A DNA stretch of 64,000 bases from Hylemonella gracilis (GCF_004328645.1 NZ_CP031395.1:310001-374000); one strand, 5' to 3'; positions 55,974 to 64,000 are shown, counted from the first letter of the stretch. Notes: generated by a model from the letters alone, not told the origin. A program made the numbers and translations.

Positions 55974-56858
55974 TCAGGCTTTCGAGTCGGCCATTCTCTC
56001 ACCAAGCCGGATGGCACGCCCAGGCGCCCAGTCCGGGTTGAATTGCAGGCCGGAGGCCCCCGGTTTGCCGGGCCAGAGCAGCACCACGGTGCTGCCCAGC
56101 AGGAAGCGGCCCATTTCGGCGCCCTGGGCGAGCGTGACCGCGCGGCCCTCGCCAGCCCCCTCGCCCGCACCTTCATACAACCACTCCATCACGGTCGGGC
56201 GACGCGGCGGATTGACCTGACCGTGCCAGACCGTGACCATGCTGCCCACGATGGTCGCGCCCACCAGCACCAGGGCCAGCGGGCCGCGCGCGGTATCGAA
56301 GATGCAGACCACGCGCTCGTTGCGCGCGAACAGCCCAGGCACGCCGCGCGCCGTGGTCGGGTTGACGGAGAACAGATCCCCCGGCACATAGACCATGCGC
56401 CTGAGCGTGCCCGCGCAGGGCATGTGGATGCGGTGATAGTCACGCGGGCTCAGGTAGAGGGTGGCGAAATGCCCGTGCTCGAACTGCGCGGCCAGCGCGG
56501 CATCGCCGCCGAGCAAAGCCGTGGTGCTGTAGTGGTGACCCTTGGCTTGGAAGATCTGGTCGCGCTCGATGGCGCCGAACTGGCTGATCGCGCCGTCCAC
56601 CGGGCAAATCCAGTCGGCATCGGCCAAGGGGCGAGCGCCGTCCTTCAAGGCGCGCGTGAAAAAGTCATTGAAGGTGGCGTAACTGGCCGGATCGGGATTG
56701 ACTGCCTCGCCCATGTTCACGTCGTAGCGTCGGATGAACCGGCGGATGATGGCGGTGGTCACCCCCCCCATGGCCGAACCGGCCACCCAGCCGGAAAACA
56801 CATTGATGGCTTTTTTCGGGAACAGATACTGCGGCAGCACCGCAAGACGATCGGACAT
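55974..56858 (-). CDS. psd: Phosphatidylserine decarboxylase proenzyme
   Basis: A 294-residue proenzyme that makes phosphatidylethanolamine in the inner membrane. The self-cleavage motif LGST is present in GRFLLGSTVVLLWPGK; cleavage before Ser would form the pyruvoyl cofactor of the alpha chain. Other catalytic-site segments are NDFFTRAL, CPVDGAISQFG and LSPRDYHRIHMPCAG. The start at 56858 (MSDRLAVLPQYLFPKKAINV) gives the family length; the long upstream frame is spurious. It is divergent from the amide operon leader. Confidence 0.96.
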   Translation of the reverse strand: MSDRLAVLPQYLFPKKAINVFSGWVAGSAMGGVTTAIIRRFIRRYDVNMGEAVNPDPASYATFNDFFTRALKDGARPLADADWICPVDGAISQFGAIERDQIFQAKGHHYSTTALLGGDAALAAQFEHGHFATLYLSPRDYHRIHMPCAGTLRRMVYVPGDLFSVNPTTARGVPGLFARNERVVCIFDTARGPLALVLVGATIVGSMVTVWHGQVNPPRRPTVMEWLYEGAGEGAGEGRAVTLAQGAEMGRFLLGSTVVLLWPGKPGASGLQFNPDWAPGRAIRLGERMADSKA

Positions 56859-57038
56859 GGACGAAGCTTTCTTCGGGATGACAAGCGAGGATAAGCGGGC
56901 GATTATCCGGTCACGGGACGATCCGGGCCGCCCGTGAGTTCCCCTGAGTCGATCTCTGCTGCCCCGGCCCGCTACGGCACGCGCGCCGCGCAGATCGAAC
57001 CGCTGCTTGCTGCGCGCGCGGCCTTCTGCGCCATGCCA

Positions 57039-57102
57039 TGCACCCGGATGCAGGCCGCGCCGTTCCTGCACAGCGCCGAGACCTTCACACCACTTGGGTG
57101 TG
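57039..57102 (+). promoter_or_regulatory. Two NtrC-like upstream activator boxes
   Basis: CACACC-ACTTG-GGTGTG at 57086-57102 is a perfect inverted repeat with 5-base spacing, close to the NtrC consensus (TGCACC-N5-GGTGCA). A second, weaker site, TGCACCCGGATGCA, lies at 57039-57052. They sit about 85-150 bases upstream of the predicted start of the sigma-54 promoter at 57161, the usual enhancer distance. Confidence 0.5.
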
Positions 57103-57160
57103 CTCATCAAACGCCTGTTGATCGACACCGGCCCAACAGCCTCGCACCAGATCCGCACAT

Positions 57161-57179
57161 CTGGCACAAAATCTGCTTG
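57161..57179 (+). promoter_or_regulatory. Sigma-54 promoter of the amide operon
   Basis: CTGGCACAAAATCTGCTTG has GG at 57163-57164 and GC at 57175-57176 with exactly ten bases between, matching the -24/-12 rule. The -24 element TGGCAC is perfect; the -12 box reads CTGCTT. Transcription would start near 57188, just before the first leader hairpin. Confidence 0.65.
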
Positions 57180-57193
57180 CCCTTCTGCACCGA

Positions 57194-57294
57194 CGCCAAG
57201 TTGCCAAACTTGGCGCGACACAGTCACCAATATTGGGCAACAGCGCCCCATGATGCCGCCGGGCAGCCGGTTTGCGTCATGGGGCTTTTTGTTT
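57194..57294 (+). promoter_or_regulatory. Structured leader with intrinsic terminator (candidate ANTAR antitermination site)
   Basis: Hairpin 1 is CGCCAAGTT-GCCA-AACTTGGCG (57194-57215). Hairpin 2 is GGGC-AACAGC-GCCC (57235-57248), with a six-base loop. The terminator GCCCCATGA (57245-57253) pairs with TCATGGGGC (57277-57285) and is followed by TTTTTGTTT. Hairpin 2 and the terminator share the bases GCCC, so they exclude each other. This is the layout by which ANTAR proteins such as AmiR antiterminate. The loops do not clearly show the usual A1/G4 pattern. amiC starts 16 bases past the T-run. Confidence 0.6.
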
Positions 57295-57309
57295 GGGAAC
57301 GGGCATCTC

Positions 57310-58443
57310 GTGAAAATCGGCGTTCTGTATTCGACGACCGGGCCGTATGGCGCAATGGGGCGGGATGCGCGCTTGGGTGTGGAGTTTGCCTTGCACGACC
57401 ACGCGCAGCCGGGTAAGGGGCAGATCGAATCGGTTTTCTTTGATCCTCATGCCGATCTGGCGGCCTATCTGGAAGGCGCGGCCCATCTGCTGCGCAACGG
57501 GTGCCGGCACATCATCGGAACCATCACCTCGGCGGCACGCAAGGAAGTGATTCCGCTGATCGAAAAGCATGACGCCCTGCTGTGGTACATGTGCCCCTAC
57601 GAGGGCTTCGAGGCCAACGAGAACGTCATCTACATCGGCGGTTGCCCCAACCAGCATTTGATGCCGTTGTTCGACCATCTGCTCGCGTCGCATGGCGCTC
57701 GGCCTTATCTGGTCGGTGCCAATTACGTTTGGGGCTGGGAGATGAACCGGCTGGCGCGCGAGTTGGTCGGCCAGGCAGGCGGCGCGGTGCTGGGCGAGCG
57801 GTATTTGCCGCTGGAGGAAACCGGCGTCGAACGTATCGTGGCCGACATTGCCGACAAGCGCCCTGATTTCGTGCTCAACAACTTGGTTGGCCCGTCCAGC
57901 TATGCCTTTCTGACTGCCATGCATGCGCTGGGTCAACGCGATCCGGCCTTCTTGCCGGAAAACTGCCCCGTGGTCAGTTGCGATCTGCAGGAATGCGAGC
58001 TGCCGGACATTCCGGCGGGGGCCGCGCTGGGCCAGTTGTGCGCCGCGCCCTATTTCGACAGCCTATCGTCGGCGGACAACACAGCCTTCAAGGCCCGTGT
58101 GCGCGCCTGGCGGCGAAGCATCGGCAAGGTTTCCAATCTGTTCACCAGCGCCTATACCGCCACGTCGTTGTGCATCGCGGCCATGGAGTCCGTCGACAGC
58201 GAGGCGCCGGCGCAGGTGCGTGGCGCGCTGCTGTCCCGCGCATGGCCCACGCTGCTGGGCAGCATGACCATCGACCCGGTCACCAACCATGCGAACCTGC
58301 CGTTTCATCTCGGACGCATCAACAGCGCGCAAGGATTCGATGTCATCGCGTCACGTCCCGCTTTGGCCGCCGACCCCTATCTGACGGGACATGCGCGGCA
58401 TTCCGCCCCGCGTGCCGCGTCGCATTTGAGGCTGGTGTCATGA
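57310..58443 (+). CDS. amiC: AmiC-like amide-binding negative regulator
   Basis: A 377-residue type I periplasmic-binding-fold protein without a signal peptide, as in Pseudomonas AmiC, which sits in the cytoplasm and sequesters AmiR until an amide binds. It begins VKIGVLYSTTGPYGAMGRDA; other segments are LLWYMCPYEGFEANENVIYI, GGCPNQHLMPL and APYFDSLSSADNTAF, all in the order of AmiC. The GTG at 57310 was chosen because the upstream frame passes through the leader terminator. Its stop overlaps amiR (ATGA). Together with the next gene it forms the switch for this operon. Confidence 0.88.
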   Translation: MKIGVLYSTTGPYGAMGRDARLGVEFALHDHAQPGKGQIESVFFDPHADLAAYLEGAAHLLRNGCRHIIGTITSAARKEVIPLIEKHDALLWYMCPYEGFEANENVIYIGGCPNQHLMPLFDHLLASHGARPYLVGANYVWGWEMNRLARELVGQAGGAVLGERYLPLEETGVERIVADIADKRPDFVLNNLVGPSSYAFLTAMHALGQRDPAFLPENCPVVSCDLQECELPDIPAGAALGQLCAAPYFDSLSSADNTAFKARVRAWRRSIGKVSNLFTSAYTATSLCIAAMESVDSEAPAQVRGALLSRAWPTLLGSMTIDPVTNHANLPFHLGRINSAQGFDVIASRPALAADPYLTGHARHSAPRAASHLRLVS

Positions 58444-59027
58444 CGGCGCTGCACACCCCCACCTTCGCGGGCTGGACGTGCCTGATTCTGGCGTGGGAAG
58501 ACAAGCATACCCAGCGCCTGGCGCGCCAGTTGAGGGTGCTCGGCATAGAGGTGCTGCACCAGGAACACCCGCTGGATGCCACGCAGCGACCTCATCTGAT
58601 CGTGATCGATGCGGATCAAGGACTGGACGCCATGCTTCCGTCCAACAAACCGGGTTGCCCGGTGATCGCCTTGTTGAGTTCCGAAGCGCCGGGCCGCCTG
58701 GCGTGGGCATTGCGTCATGGTGCGGGGGCCTTTGTTCCTAAACCAGTGCCCGTGTCGGCGGTGTATCCCGCCCTGGTGCTGGCCCGTTCGCACCATGAGG
58801 CGCACACGGAGACAACCAGGCGCATCCACTGGCTGGAGGAGCGGTTGCGGCTGCGTCCCGTGGTGTTCGCCGCCTTGAATCTGTTGAAGACTGGCGGCGG
58901 TCTGAGTGATGACGAGGCCTATGCCCAGTTGCGTGAAAACGCCATGCAGGAACGCATGTCCATTGAGCAGATGGCGGCCCTGCTGCTCGACGGCGGGCGC
59001 TCCGCACGAAAGAAGGTAACCGGATGA
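58440..59027 (+). CDS. amiR: AmiR-like ANTAR antiterminator
   Basis: A 195-residue RNA-binding antiterminator. The N-terminal half is a pseudo-receiver (LILAWEDKHTQRLARQLRVL, GCPVIALLSSEAPG) without the usual phosphorylation residues. A coiled coil leads into the C-terminal ANTAR domain (RPVVFAALNLLKTGGGLSDD, EAYAQLRENAMQERMSIEQM). It overlaps amiC and the permease gene by 4 bases each. By analogy with P. aeruginosa, it should be released from AmiC when an amide is present and antiterminate at the leader hairpin before amiC, giving autoregulation. Confidence 0.88.
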   Translation: MTALHTPTFAGWTCLILAWEDKHTQRLARQLRVLGIEVLHQEHPLDATQRPHLIVIDADQGLDAMLPSNKPGCPVIALLSSEAPGRLAWALRHGAGAFVPKPVPVSAVYPALVLARSHHEAHTETTRRIHWLEERLRLRPVVFAALNLLKTGGGLSDDEAYAQLRENAMQERMSIEQMAALLLDGGRSARKKVTG

Positions 59028-59872
59028 AAGTGCTGCGTGAGCTATGCCGCCAGCCGCTGGCCTTGCTGGGCTTGGGTATTGTGCTGGCGGTCGTGGCGCT
59101 GGCGCTGGCGGCCCCCTGGATTGCCCCTTACGCGCCCGACGACCAGATGCTCGACGGCCTCTCGCTTGAGGGTGCGCCCCTGCCGCCGGACGGACGGTTT
59201 CTGCTGGGCACAGACACACTCGGACGCGACGTACTGTCGCGCCTGCTCTGGGGCGCTCGCGCATCGCTGCTGATCGGTCTCGTCGCCAATGGCATTGCCG
59301 TCGGCGTGGGGCTGTGCGTGGGCATCACGGCGGGGTATCTGCGCGGCTGGGTCAGCAGCCTGCTGATGCGCTTGACCGATCTGATGATGGCCTTTCCCGC
59401 GTTGCTGCTGGCCATCGTGCTGGCCGCCATCCTCAAGCCCGGCCTGTGGATCGTCGCGCTGGTGATCGCAATGGTGAACTGGGTGCAGATCGCCCGCATC
59501 GTCTATACCGAAACACGTGGGCTTGCCGAGCGCGACTTCATCATGGCTGAGCGCTCGCTGGGCGCGGGCCATGCGCGCATCCTGTTGCGCCACATCCTGC
59601 CGCATCTGTTTCCCACGGCCATCGTCTGGGGCACGCTGGGCATCGCCACCACCGTGCTGCTGGAGGCCACGCTGTCCTTCCTCGGCATCGGCGTGCAGCC
59701 GCCGGAGCCGTCCTGGGGCAACATCATTTTCGAGAACCAAAGCTACTTCCAATCGGCGCCGTGGCTGGTGTTCTTTCCCGGCGCGGTCATCCTGCTGACC
59801 GCGCTGGCCTTCAACCTCGTGGGCGATGCGCTGCGCGACCTGCTCGATCCTACGCAGCGGGGGCGGGGCTGA
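59024..59872 (+). CDS. ABC transporter permease, DppC/OppC type
   Basis: A 282-residue inner-membrane permease of the peptide/nickel family. The N-terminal helix LALLGLGIVLAVVALALAAP and the motif FLLGTDTLGRDVLSRLLWGA are typical of the C-type subunit. The EAA loop is present (AERSLGAGHARILLRHILPH). Overlaps amiR by 4 bases and precedes the B-type permease by 2 bases. In this operon it probably imports an amide or small peptide. Confidence 0.92.
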   Translation: MKVLRELCRQPLALLGLGIVLAVVALALAAPWIAPYAPDDQMLDGLSLEGAPLPPDGRFLLGTDTLGRDVLSRLLWGARASLLIGLVANGIAVGVGLCVGITAGYLRGWVSSLLMRLTDLMMAFPALLLAIVLAAILKPGLWIVALVIAMVNWVQIARIVYTETRGLAERDFIMAERSLGAGHARILLRHILPHLFPTAIVWGTLGIATTVLLEATLSFLGIGVQPPEPSWGNIIFENQSYFQSAPWLVFFPGAVILLTALAFNLVGDALRDLLDPTQRGRG

Positions 59873-59874
59873 CC

Positions 59875-60795
59875 ATGCTGGCGCTGCTGTCCCGCCGCCT
59901 GGCGCAAGCCCTTCTGATTCTGCTGGGCGTGGCCGCCATCACCTTCGTGCTGCTCTACGCCCTGCCCGCCGATCCGGCGCGCATGCTGGCCGGACGCAGC
60001 GCCACGACGCAAACAGTGGCCAACATCCGGCACGAACTGGGGTTGGATCAGCCCCTGCCGGCCCAGTTCGCCCATTACCTCGGCCAACTGGCACAAGGCA
60101 AGCTCGGGCGCTCCTACACGCAAAAAACGGAAGTTGCCACGCTGATCGTGGCGCGCCTGCCCGCCACACTGACGCTGATGGCGGCGGGCATTTGCGTCGA
60201 AGTATCGCTGGGCCTCGCGCTGGGCGTGCTCGCGGCCCTGCGGCGCGGCGGCCTGGCGGATCGCGTGGTGATGATGGCAGCCTTCGTTGGTGTCTCCGCG
60301 CCGCAGTTCATCGTCGCGCTGCTGCTGCTTTACTTGTTTGCCGCCACACTGGGCTGGTTTCCGATGAGTGGCTATGGCACGTTCGCACACGTCGTGCTGC
60401 CCGCGCTCACGCTCGGCGTGCTGGGAGCTGGCTGGTATGCGCGCATGGTGCGCTCCGCAATGATCGACGTGCTCCAGCAGGACTACATCCGCACCGCGCG
60501 GGCCAAAGGCCTGCGGGCCACCCGCATCGTGTTGCGCCACGCGCTGCCCAACGCCGTGCTGCCCGTCATCGCCATGATCGGCATCGACATCGGCCAATTC
60601 ATGGGCGGCGTGGTCGTCGTCGAAGCCGTGTACGGCTGGCCGGGCATCGGCCAGTTGGCCTGGCAGGCCATCCAGCAGGTGGACATTCCCATCATCATGG
60701 GCGTGACACTGGTTTCGGCTGTCGCCATCGTGCTGGGCAATCTGCTGGCCGACCTCGCCGCGCCGTTCATTGACCCGCGCATCCGCACCCACTGA
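59875..60795 (+). CDS. ABC transporter permease, DppB/OppB type
   Basis: A 306-residue partner permease: an N-terminal helix (ALLSRRLAQALLILLGVAAI), a periplasmic loop starting DPARMLAGRSATTQTV, and the EAA motif region ARAKGLRATRIVLRHALPNA. VVVVEAVYGWPGIGQLAWQA is a B-type signature. Gene order C-before-B is the reverse of the common dppBC order. It is immediately followed by the binding-protein gene after 39 bases. Confidence 0.92.
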   Translation: MLALLSRRLAQALLILLGVAAITFVLLYALPADPARMLAGRSATTQTVANIRHELGLDQPLPAQFAHYLGQLAQGKLGRSYTQKTEVATLIVARLPATLTLMAAGICVEVSLGLALGVLAALRRGGLADRVVMMAAFVGVSAPQFIVALLLLYLFAATLGWFPMSGYGTFAHVVLPALTLGVLGAGWYARMVRSAMIDVLQQDYIRTARAKGLRATRIVLRHALPNAVLPVIAMIGIDIGQFMGGVVVVEAVYGWPGIGQLAWQAIQQVDIPIIMGVTLVSAVAIVLGNLLADLAAPFIDPRIRTH

Positions 60796-60834
60796 CACCT
60801 TCTTCCCGCATCCTCAGCCCCACCAGGAGAAATC

Positions 60835-62466
60835 ATGCTGAAACGCTCCCTCTTGAAAGCAACAGCCGCTGCGGCCATTCTGGCCTCATCCACGCTCCCC
60901 GCGCTGCCGGCACTGGCGCAGAGCCAGCCCGCGCAAGGCGGTGACATCGTCGTGACCTACAAGGACGACATCGTCACGCTCGACCCGGCGATTGGCTATG
61001 ACTGGGTGAACTGGTCGCTCATCAAGAGCCTGTTTTCGCGCCTGGTGGACTACACACCCGGCACGGACAAGATCGTGCCTTCGCTGGCCGAGAGCTTCAC
61101 TGTCGCCAAGGACGGCCTGACTTACACCTTCAAACTGCGCCCCGGCGTCAAGTTCACGCATGGCCGCGAGGTGGTGGCCGGCGATGTCAAATACTCCATT
61201 GAACGCGCCATCAATCCCAAAACGCAAGGCCCCGGCGCGGGCTTCTTCGGCGCCATTCAGGGTTTCGATGATTTCAACGGTGGCAAGGCAGCGGCGCTCT
61301 CTGGCATCCTGACACCGGACGCGCGTACGGTGGTCTTCAAACTCTCGCGCCCGGACGCCACTTTCTTGCACGTGCTGGCCATCAATTTCGCCTCGGTCGT
61401 CCCGAAGGAAGCCGTCGAAGCCGCCGGCGGCGATTTCGGCAAGAAGCCGGTCGGCTCCGGCACGATCGTCCTGAAAGATTGGGCGATCGGGCAGAAGTTG
61501 GTCTTCCAGCGCAACCCCAATTACTTCGTCAAGGGCATCCCCCACGTGGACAAGATCACCGTCGAAGTCGGCCAGGAGCCGCTGGTTGCCCTGCTGCGCC
61601 TGCAAAAGGGCGAGGTGGACATCGCGGGCGACGGCATTCCGCCAGCCAAGTACTTGGAGGTGAAGAACTCGCCGCAAGGCAAGCAGACCATTGTCGATGG
61701 CGCGCAACTCAACACGGACTACATCACGCTCAACACCAAAGTCAAACCATTCGACAACGTAAAGGTGCGCCAGGCCATCAACATGGCAATCAACAAGGAG
61801 CGCATCGCCCGCATCCTCAATGGCCGCGCCACTCCCGCCAACCAGCCATTGCCGCCCCTCATGCCCGGCTATGACAAAAGCTACAAGGGTTACGCCTACG
61901 ACACGACCCAGGCCAAGGCGCTGCTGGCGCAGGCTGGCTACGCCAATGGCTTCTCCACCGTGCTCTACTCCACTAACACCGACCCGCAGCCGCGCATCGC
62001 GCAGGCCATCCAGCAAGATTTGGCCGCCATCGGCGTCAAGACCGAACTGCGCGCGCTGGCGCAGGGCAATGTGATTGCGGCAGGCGGCACCGAAGGCGAA
62101 GCGCCGATGATCTGGTCGGGCGGCATGGCCTGGATCGCGGACTTCCCGGATCCGTCCAACTTCTACGGCCCCATCCTGGGCTGCGCGGGCGCGGTGCAAG
62201 GCGGCTGGAACTGGTCGTGGTATTGCAACGAAGCCATCGACAAGCGCGCCGTGGCCGCCGATTCCATGTCCGAGCCGGCCAAAGCCGCAGAACGCGCCAA
62301 GGCCTGGGGCAAGATTTACACCGACATCATGGCCGACGCGCCCTGGGTGCCGGTCATCAACGAGCGCCGCGTGGTGGCCAAGTCCGCGCGCATGGGCGGC
62401 GCCGACAACATCTACATCGACCCCACCCGCGTCATCAACTTTGACGCCATCTTCGTGAAGAAGTGA
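60835..62466 (+). CDS. Periplasmic substrate-binding protein, SBP_bac_5 family
   Basis: A 543-residue exported binding protein. The signal peptide ends near ALPALAQ. Family segments are DDIVTLDPAIGYDWVNWSLI, KIVPSLAESFTVAKDGLTYT, FKLRPGVKFTHG and NVKVRQAINMAINKERI. AGGAGAAATC supports the start. Members bind dipeptides, oligopeptides, nickel-histidine or opines. The context (AmiC/AmiR, formamidase) suggests an amide or a peptide-like nitrogen source. Confidence 0.93.
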   Translation: MLKRSLLKATAAAAILASSTLPALPALAQSQPAQGGDIVVTYKDDIVTLDPAIGYDWVNWSLIKSLFSRLVDYTPGTDKIVPSLAESFTVAKDGLTYTFKLRPGVKFTHGREVVAGDVKYSIERAINPKTQGPGAGFFGAIQGFDDFNGGKAAALSGILTPDARTVVFKLSRPDATFLHVLAINFASVVPKEAVEAAGGDFGKKPVGSGTIVLKDWAIGQKLVFQRNPNYFVKGIPHVDKITVEVGQEPLVALLRLQKGEVDIAGDGIPPAKYLEVKNSPQGKQTIVDGAQLNTDYITLNTKVKPFDNVKVRQAINMAINKERIARILNGRATPANQPLPPLMPGYDKSYKGYAYDTTQAKALLAQAGYANGFSTVLYSTNTDPQPRIAQAIQQDLAAIGVKTELRALAQGNVIAAGGTEGEAPMIWSGGMAWIADFPDPSNFYGPILGCAGAVQGGWNWSWYCNEAIDKRAVAADSMSEPAKAAERAKAWGKIYTDIMADAPWVPVINERRVVAKSARMGGADNIYIDPTRVINFDAIFVKK

Positions 62467-62478
62467 CGGGAAGTTTCC

Positions 62479-63423
62479 ATGTGCGTCGCCTGCAACCACA
62501 CCATCCACCGCAGCCAGCACAACTATGGCTGGAACCGCGACTTTGCGCCCGCGCTCACCGCCCGGCCCGGCGAGACCATCCTGTTTGAATGCCAGGACTC
62601 GTCCGGCGGGCAGATTGGCGTAGATGCCACGCTCGACACGCTGATCAAGCTGGACTTCGGCAAGATCAACCCCGTCACGGGCCCGGTGCGCGTGGAGGGC
62701 GCTGAACCGGGTGACGCGCTGAAAGTCACCATCCGAAAATTCCATCCAAGCGGCCACGGCTGGACGGCCAACATCCCCGGCTTCGGCTTGCTGGCCGACC
62801 AGTTCAAGGATCCGGCCCTGCATATCTGGAAGTACGACAGCGTCAGCATGGCCCCGTCCGCCTACGGCCCCGGCGGACGCGTGCCGCTCAAGCCTTTCAC
62901 CGGCACCATCGGCGTGGCCCCGGCAGAGCCGGGCCTGCACTCCGTCGTGCCGCCACGCCGTGTCGGCGGCAACATGGACATCCGCGACTTGGCGGCGGGC
63001 GCCACGCTGTACCTGCCCGTCGAGGTCGAGGGCGCGCTGTTTTCCGTGGGCGACACCCATGCCGCGCAAGGGGATGGCGAGGTCTGCGGCACCGCCATCG
63101 AGAGCCGGATGGATGTCGAGTTGACGATTGACCTGGTCAAGGACGCGCGCTTGCAAACACCGCGTTTCACCGTCACCGAGCCGGTGACGCGCCACTTGGA
63201 TGGCGCGGGTTATGAAGTCACCACCGGCATCGGTCCGGATTTGATGACCGGCGCGCGCGAAGCCCTGATGCGCATGATCGATCTGCTGGCCGTGCAGCAC
63301 GGACTCAGTCCGGTGGATGCCTACATGCTGTGCTCGGTCTGCGGGGATTTGCGCATCAGCGAAATCGTCGATCAACCCAACTGGGTCGTCTCCTTCTATT
63401 TCCCGCGCATCGTGTTCGCATGA
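62479..63423 (+). CDS. Acetamidase/formamidase (FmdA family)
   Basis: A 314-residue zinc-type amidohydrolase of the FmdA_AmdA family, which hydrolyses formamide or acetamide to the acid and ammonia. Segments include GETILFECQDSSGGQIG, INPVTGPVRVEGAEPGDAL, FTGTIGVAPAEPG, GGNMDIRDLAAGATLYLPVE, LFSVGDTHAAQGDGEVCGTA and YMLCSVCGDLRISEIVDQPN. The conserved GDxHxxQGDGE motif is intact. It begins 12 bases after the binding protein and overlaps the ATPase gene by 4 bases, tying amide hydrolysis to uptake. Confidence 0.93.
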   Translation: MCVACNHTIHRSQHNYGWNRDFAPALTARPGETILFECQDSSGGQIGVDATLDTLIKLDFGKINPVTGPVRVEGAEPGDALKVTIRKFHPSGHGWTANIPGFGLLADQFKDPALHIWKYDSVSMAPSAYGPGGRVPLKPFTGTIGVAPAEPGLHSVVPPRRVGGNMDIRDLAAGATLYLPVEVEGALFSVGDTHAAQGDGEVCGTAIESRMDVELTIDLVKDARLQTPRFTVTEPVTRHLDGAGYEVTTGIGPDLMTGAREALMRMIDLLAVQHGLSPVDAYMLCSVCGDLRISEIVDQPNWVVSFYFPRIVFA

Positions 63424-64000
63424 AACAGGCGCTGCTGTCGGTACGCGGCCTGACAGTCGATGCGCGCACGCCGCAGGGCCTGCGGCGTGTGCTCGACAGC
63501 GTCAGTTTCGATCTGAACGAAGGGGAGACACTGTGCCTGGCTGGTGAATCCGGATCGGGCAAATCCGTCACTTCGCTGGCCATCATGGGCTTGCTGCCTG
63601 GCGCTTCGCTGCGCGTTTCGGCGGGTGAAATCCTGTTCGACGGGCAGAGCCTGCTGACGCTGCCGCAGCGGGCGCTGCGGCATCTGCGCGGTGGCGATAT
63701 TGCGATGATCTTTCAAGAGCCGATGACCTCGCTCAACCCCATCATGACCATCGGCGCGCAGATGGCCGAGGCCATCCGCGCGCATGGCAGGGATGGCCAG
63801 GAGAGTGCGGAGGTGCTGACCCGGCAGATGCTCGATGCCGTCCACATGAACGATGCGGCGCGGCGTCTGACGCAATATCCGCACGAACTGTCGGGCGGGA
63901 TGCGCCAACGCGTGATGATCGCGATGGCCCTGTCCTGCCGTCCCAAGGTGCTGATTGCCGACGAACCCACGACGGCACTGGATGTGACCGTGCAGGCGCA
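63420..64000 (+). CDS. ABC transporter ATPase, DppD/OppD type (3' end outside window)
   Basis: The first ~193 residues of a peptide-type ATPase: Walker A GESGSGKS, Q-loop MIFQEPMTSLNPIMTIG, signature LSGGMRQRVMIAMAL and Walker B VLIADEPTTALDV, so the visible part contains a full nucleotide-binding core. It overlaps the formamidase gene by 4 bases. A second ATPase (DppF type) usually follows and is expected beyond the right edge. Confidence 0.93.
   Translation, partial: MKQALLSVRGLTVDARTPQGLRRVLDSVSFDLNEGETLCLAGESGSGKSVTSLAIMGLLPGASLRVSAGEILFDGQSLLTLPQRALRHLRGGDIAMIFQEPMTSLNPIMTIGAQMAEAIRAHGRDGQESAEVLTRQMLDAVHMNDAARRLTQYPHELSGGMRQRVMIAMALSCRPKVLIADEPTTALDVTVQA

Noticed and set aside
56934..57416. 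160-codon frame across the amide-operon leader
   Set aside because: It has no recognisable domain, runs through the sigma-54 element and terminator hairpin, and overlaps amiC in another frame.

Overview
The window is a high-GC (roughly two thirds G+C by eye) stretch of a betaproteobacterial chromosome, most likely from the Burkholderiales and probably a Comamonadaceae relative. Pointers are a DUF3567 (BTH_I0359-type) protein, a PhaM-type PHB-granule protein, a 4HB/CHASE3/sCache chemoreceptor set with a near-invariant signalling half, a REP-like GC-rich palindromic repeat, and the general gene style. No rRNA, tRNA, CRISPR array, transposase or phage gene was seen. The species is not identified.

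Layout. 1-6.6 kb: a truncated small membrane-protein gene, recG, a soluble Cache-Cache-CheW protein and queA. 6.7-8.3 kb: a GST/AraC divergent pair of visibly lower GC. 8.4-11.3 kb: an SDR enzyme, an MmyB-like regulator and a TehA-type channel. 11.3-17.1 kb, minus strand: a GGDEF/EAL protein with a degenerate GGDEF motif, S-formylglutathione hydrolase, and a 7TMR-DISM kinase with its LuxR-type response regulator. 17.3-22.4 kb, plus strand: a small outer-membrane barrel and a run of poorly known exported proteins including two LPP20-like ones. Then tgt, a YbaL-type antiporter, and a six-gene Mrp/Pha cation antiporter operon (25.5-31.7 kb).

31.8-46.8 kb is the most interesting part. A PhnD-like binding protein, a hybrid kinase (HisKA-HATPase-REC-Hpt), a REC-PAS-kinase and a NarL/LuxR-type regulator form what looks like a multistep phosphorelay. 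Directly downstream lie four chemoreceptor cassettes. Each is preceded by a copy of the same roughly 100-bp element, which carries a TAGGA-N4-TCCTA palindrome. Only cassette 2 keeps the full order palindrome-cheY-cheW-mcp (its mcp has a one-base frameshift in a G run). The others retain recognisable fossils: a cheY start in cassette 1, a cheY deletion scar in cassette 3 and a cheW tail in cassette 4. A fossil of the regulator's own 3' end lies before cassette 2. The cluster therefore seems to have grown by tandem duplication of a unit that began inside the regulator gene, followed by decay and swapping of sensor domains. I infer that the adjacent regulator binds the palindromes.

46.9-56.9 kb holds ordinary genes: an LplT-like MFS protein, a FIST sensor, phaM, a PCu(A)C copper chaperone with a DUF2946 protein, an FAH-family enzyme, DUF3108, DUF3567, purU, a class V aminotransferase and psd.

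57-64 kb is a nitrogen-scavenging operon: amiC-amiR, two peptide-type ABC permeases, a binding protein, an acetamidase/formamidase and an ATPase cut by the window edge. Its leader carries NtrC-like boxes, a good sigma-54 promoter, and an intrinsic terminator immediately before amiC. This suggests nitrogen control at initiation combined with AmiR (ANTAR) antitermination by the operon's own product.
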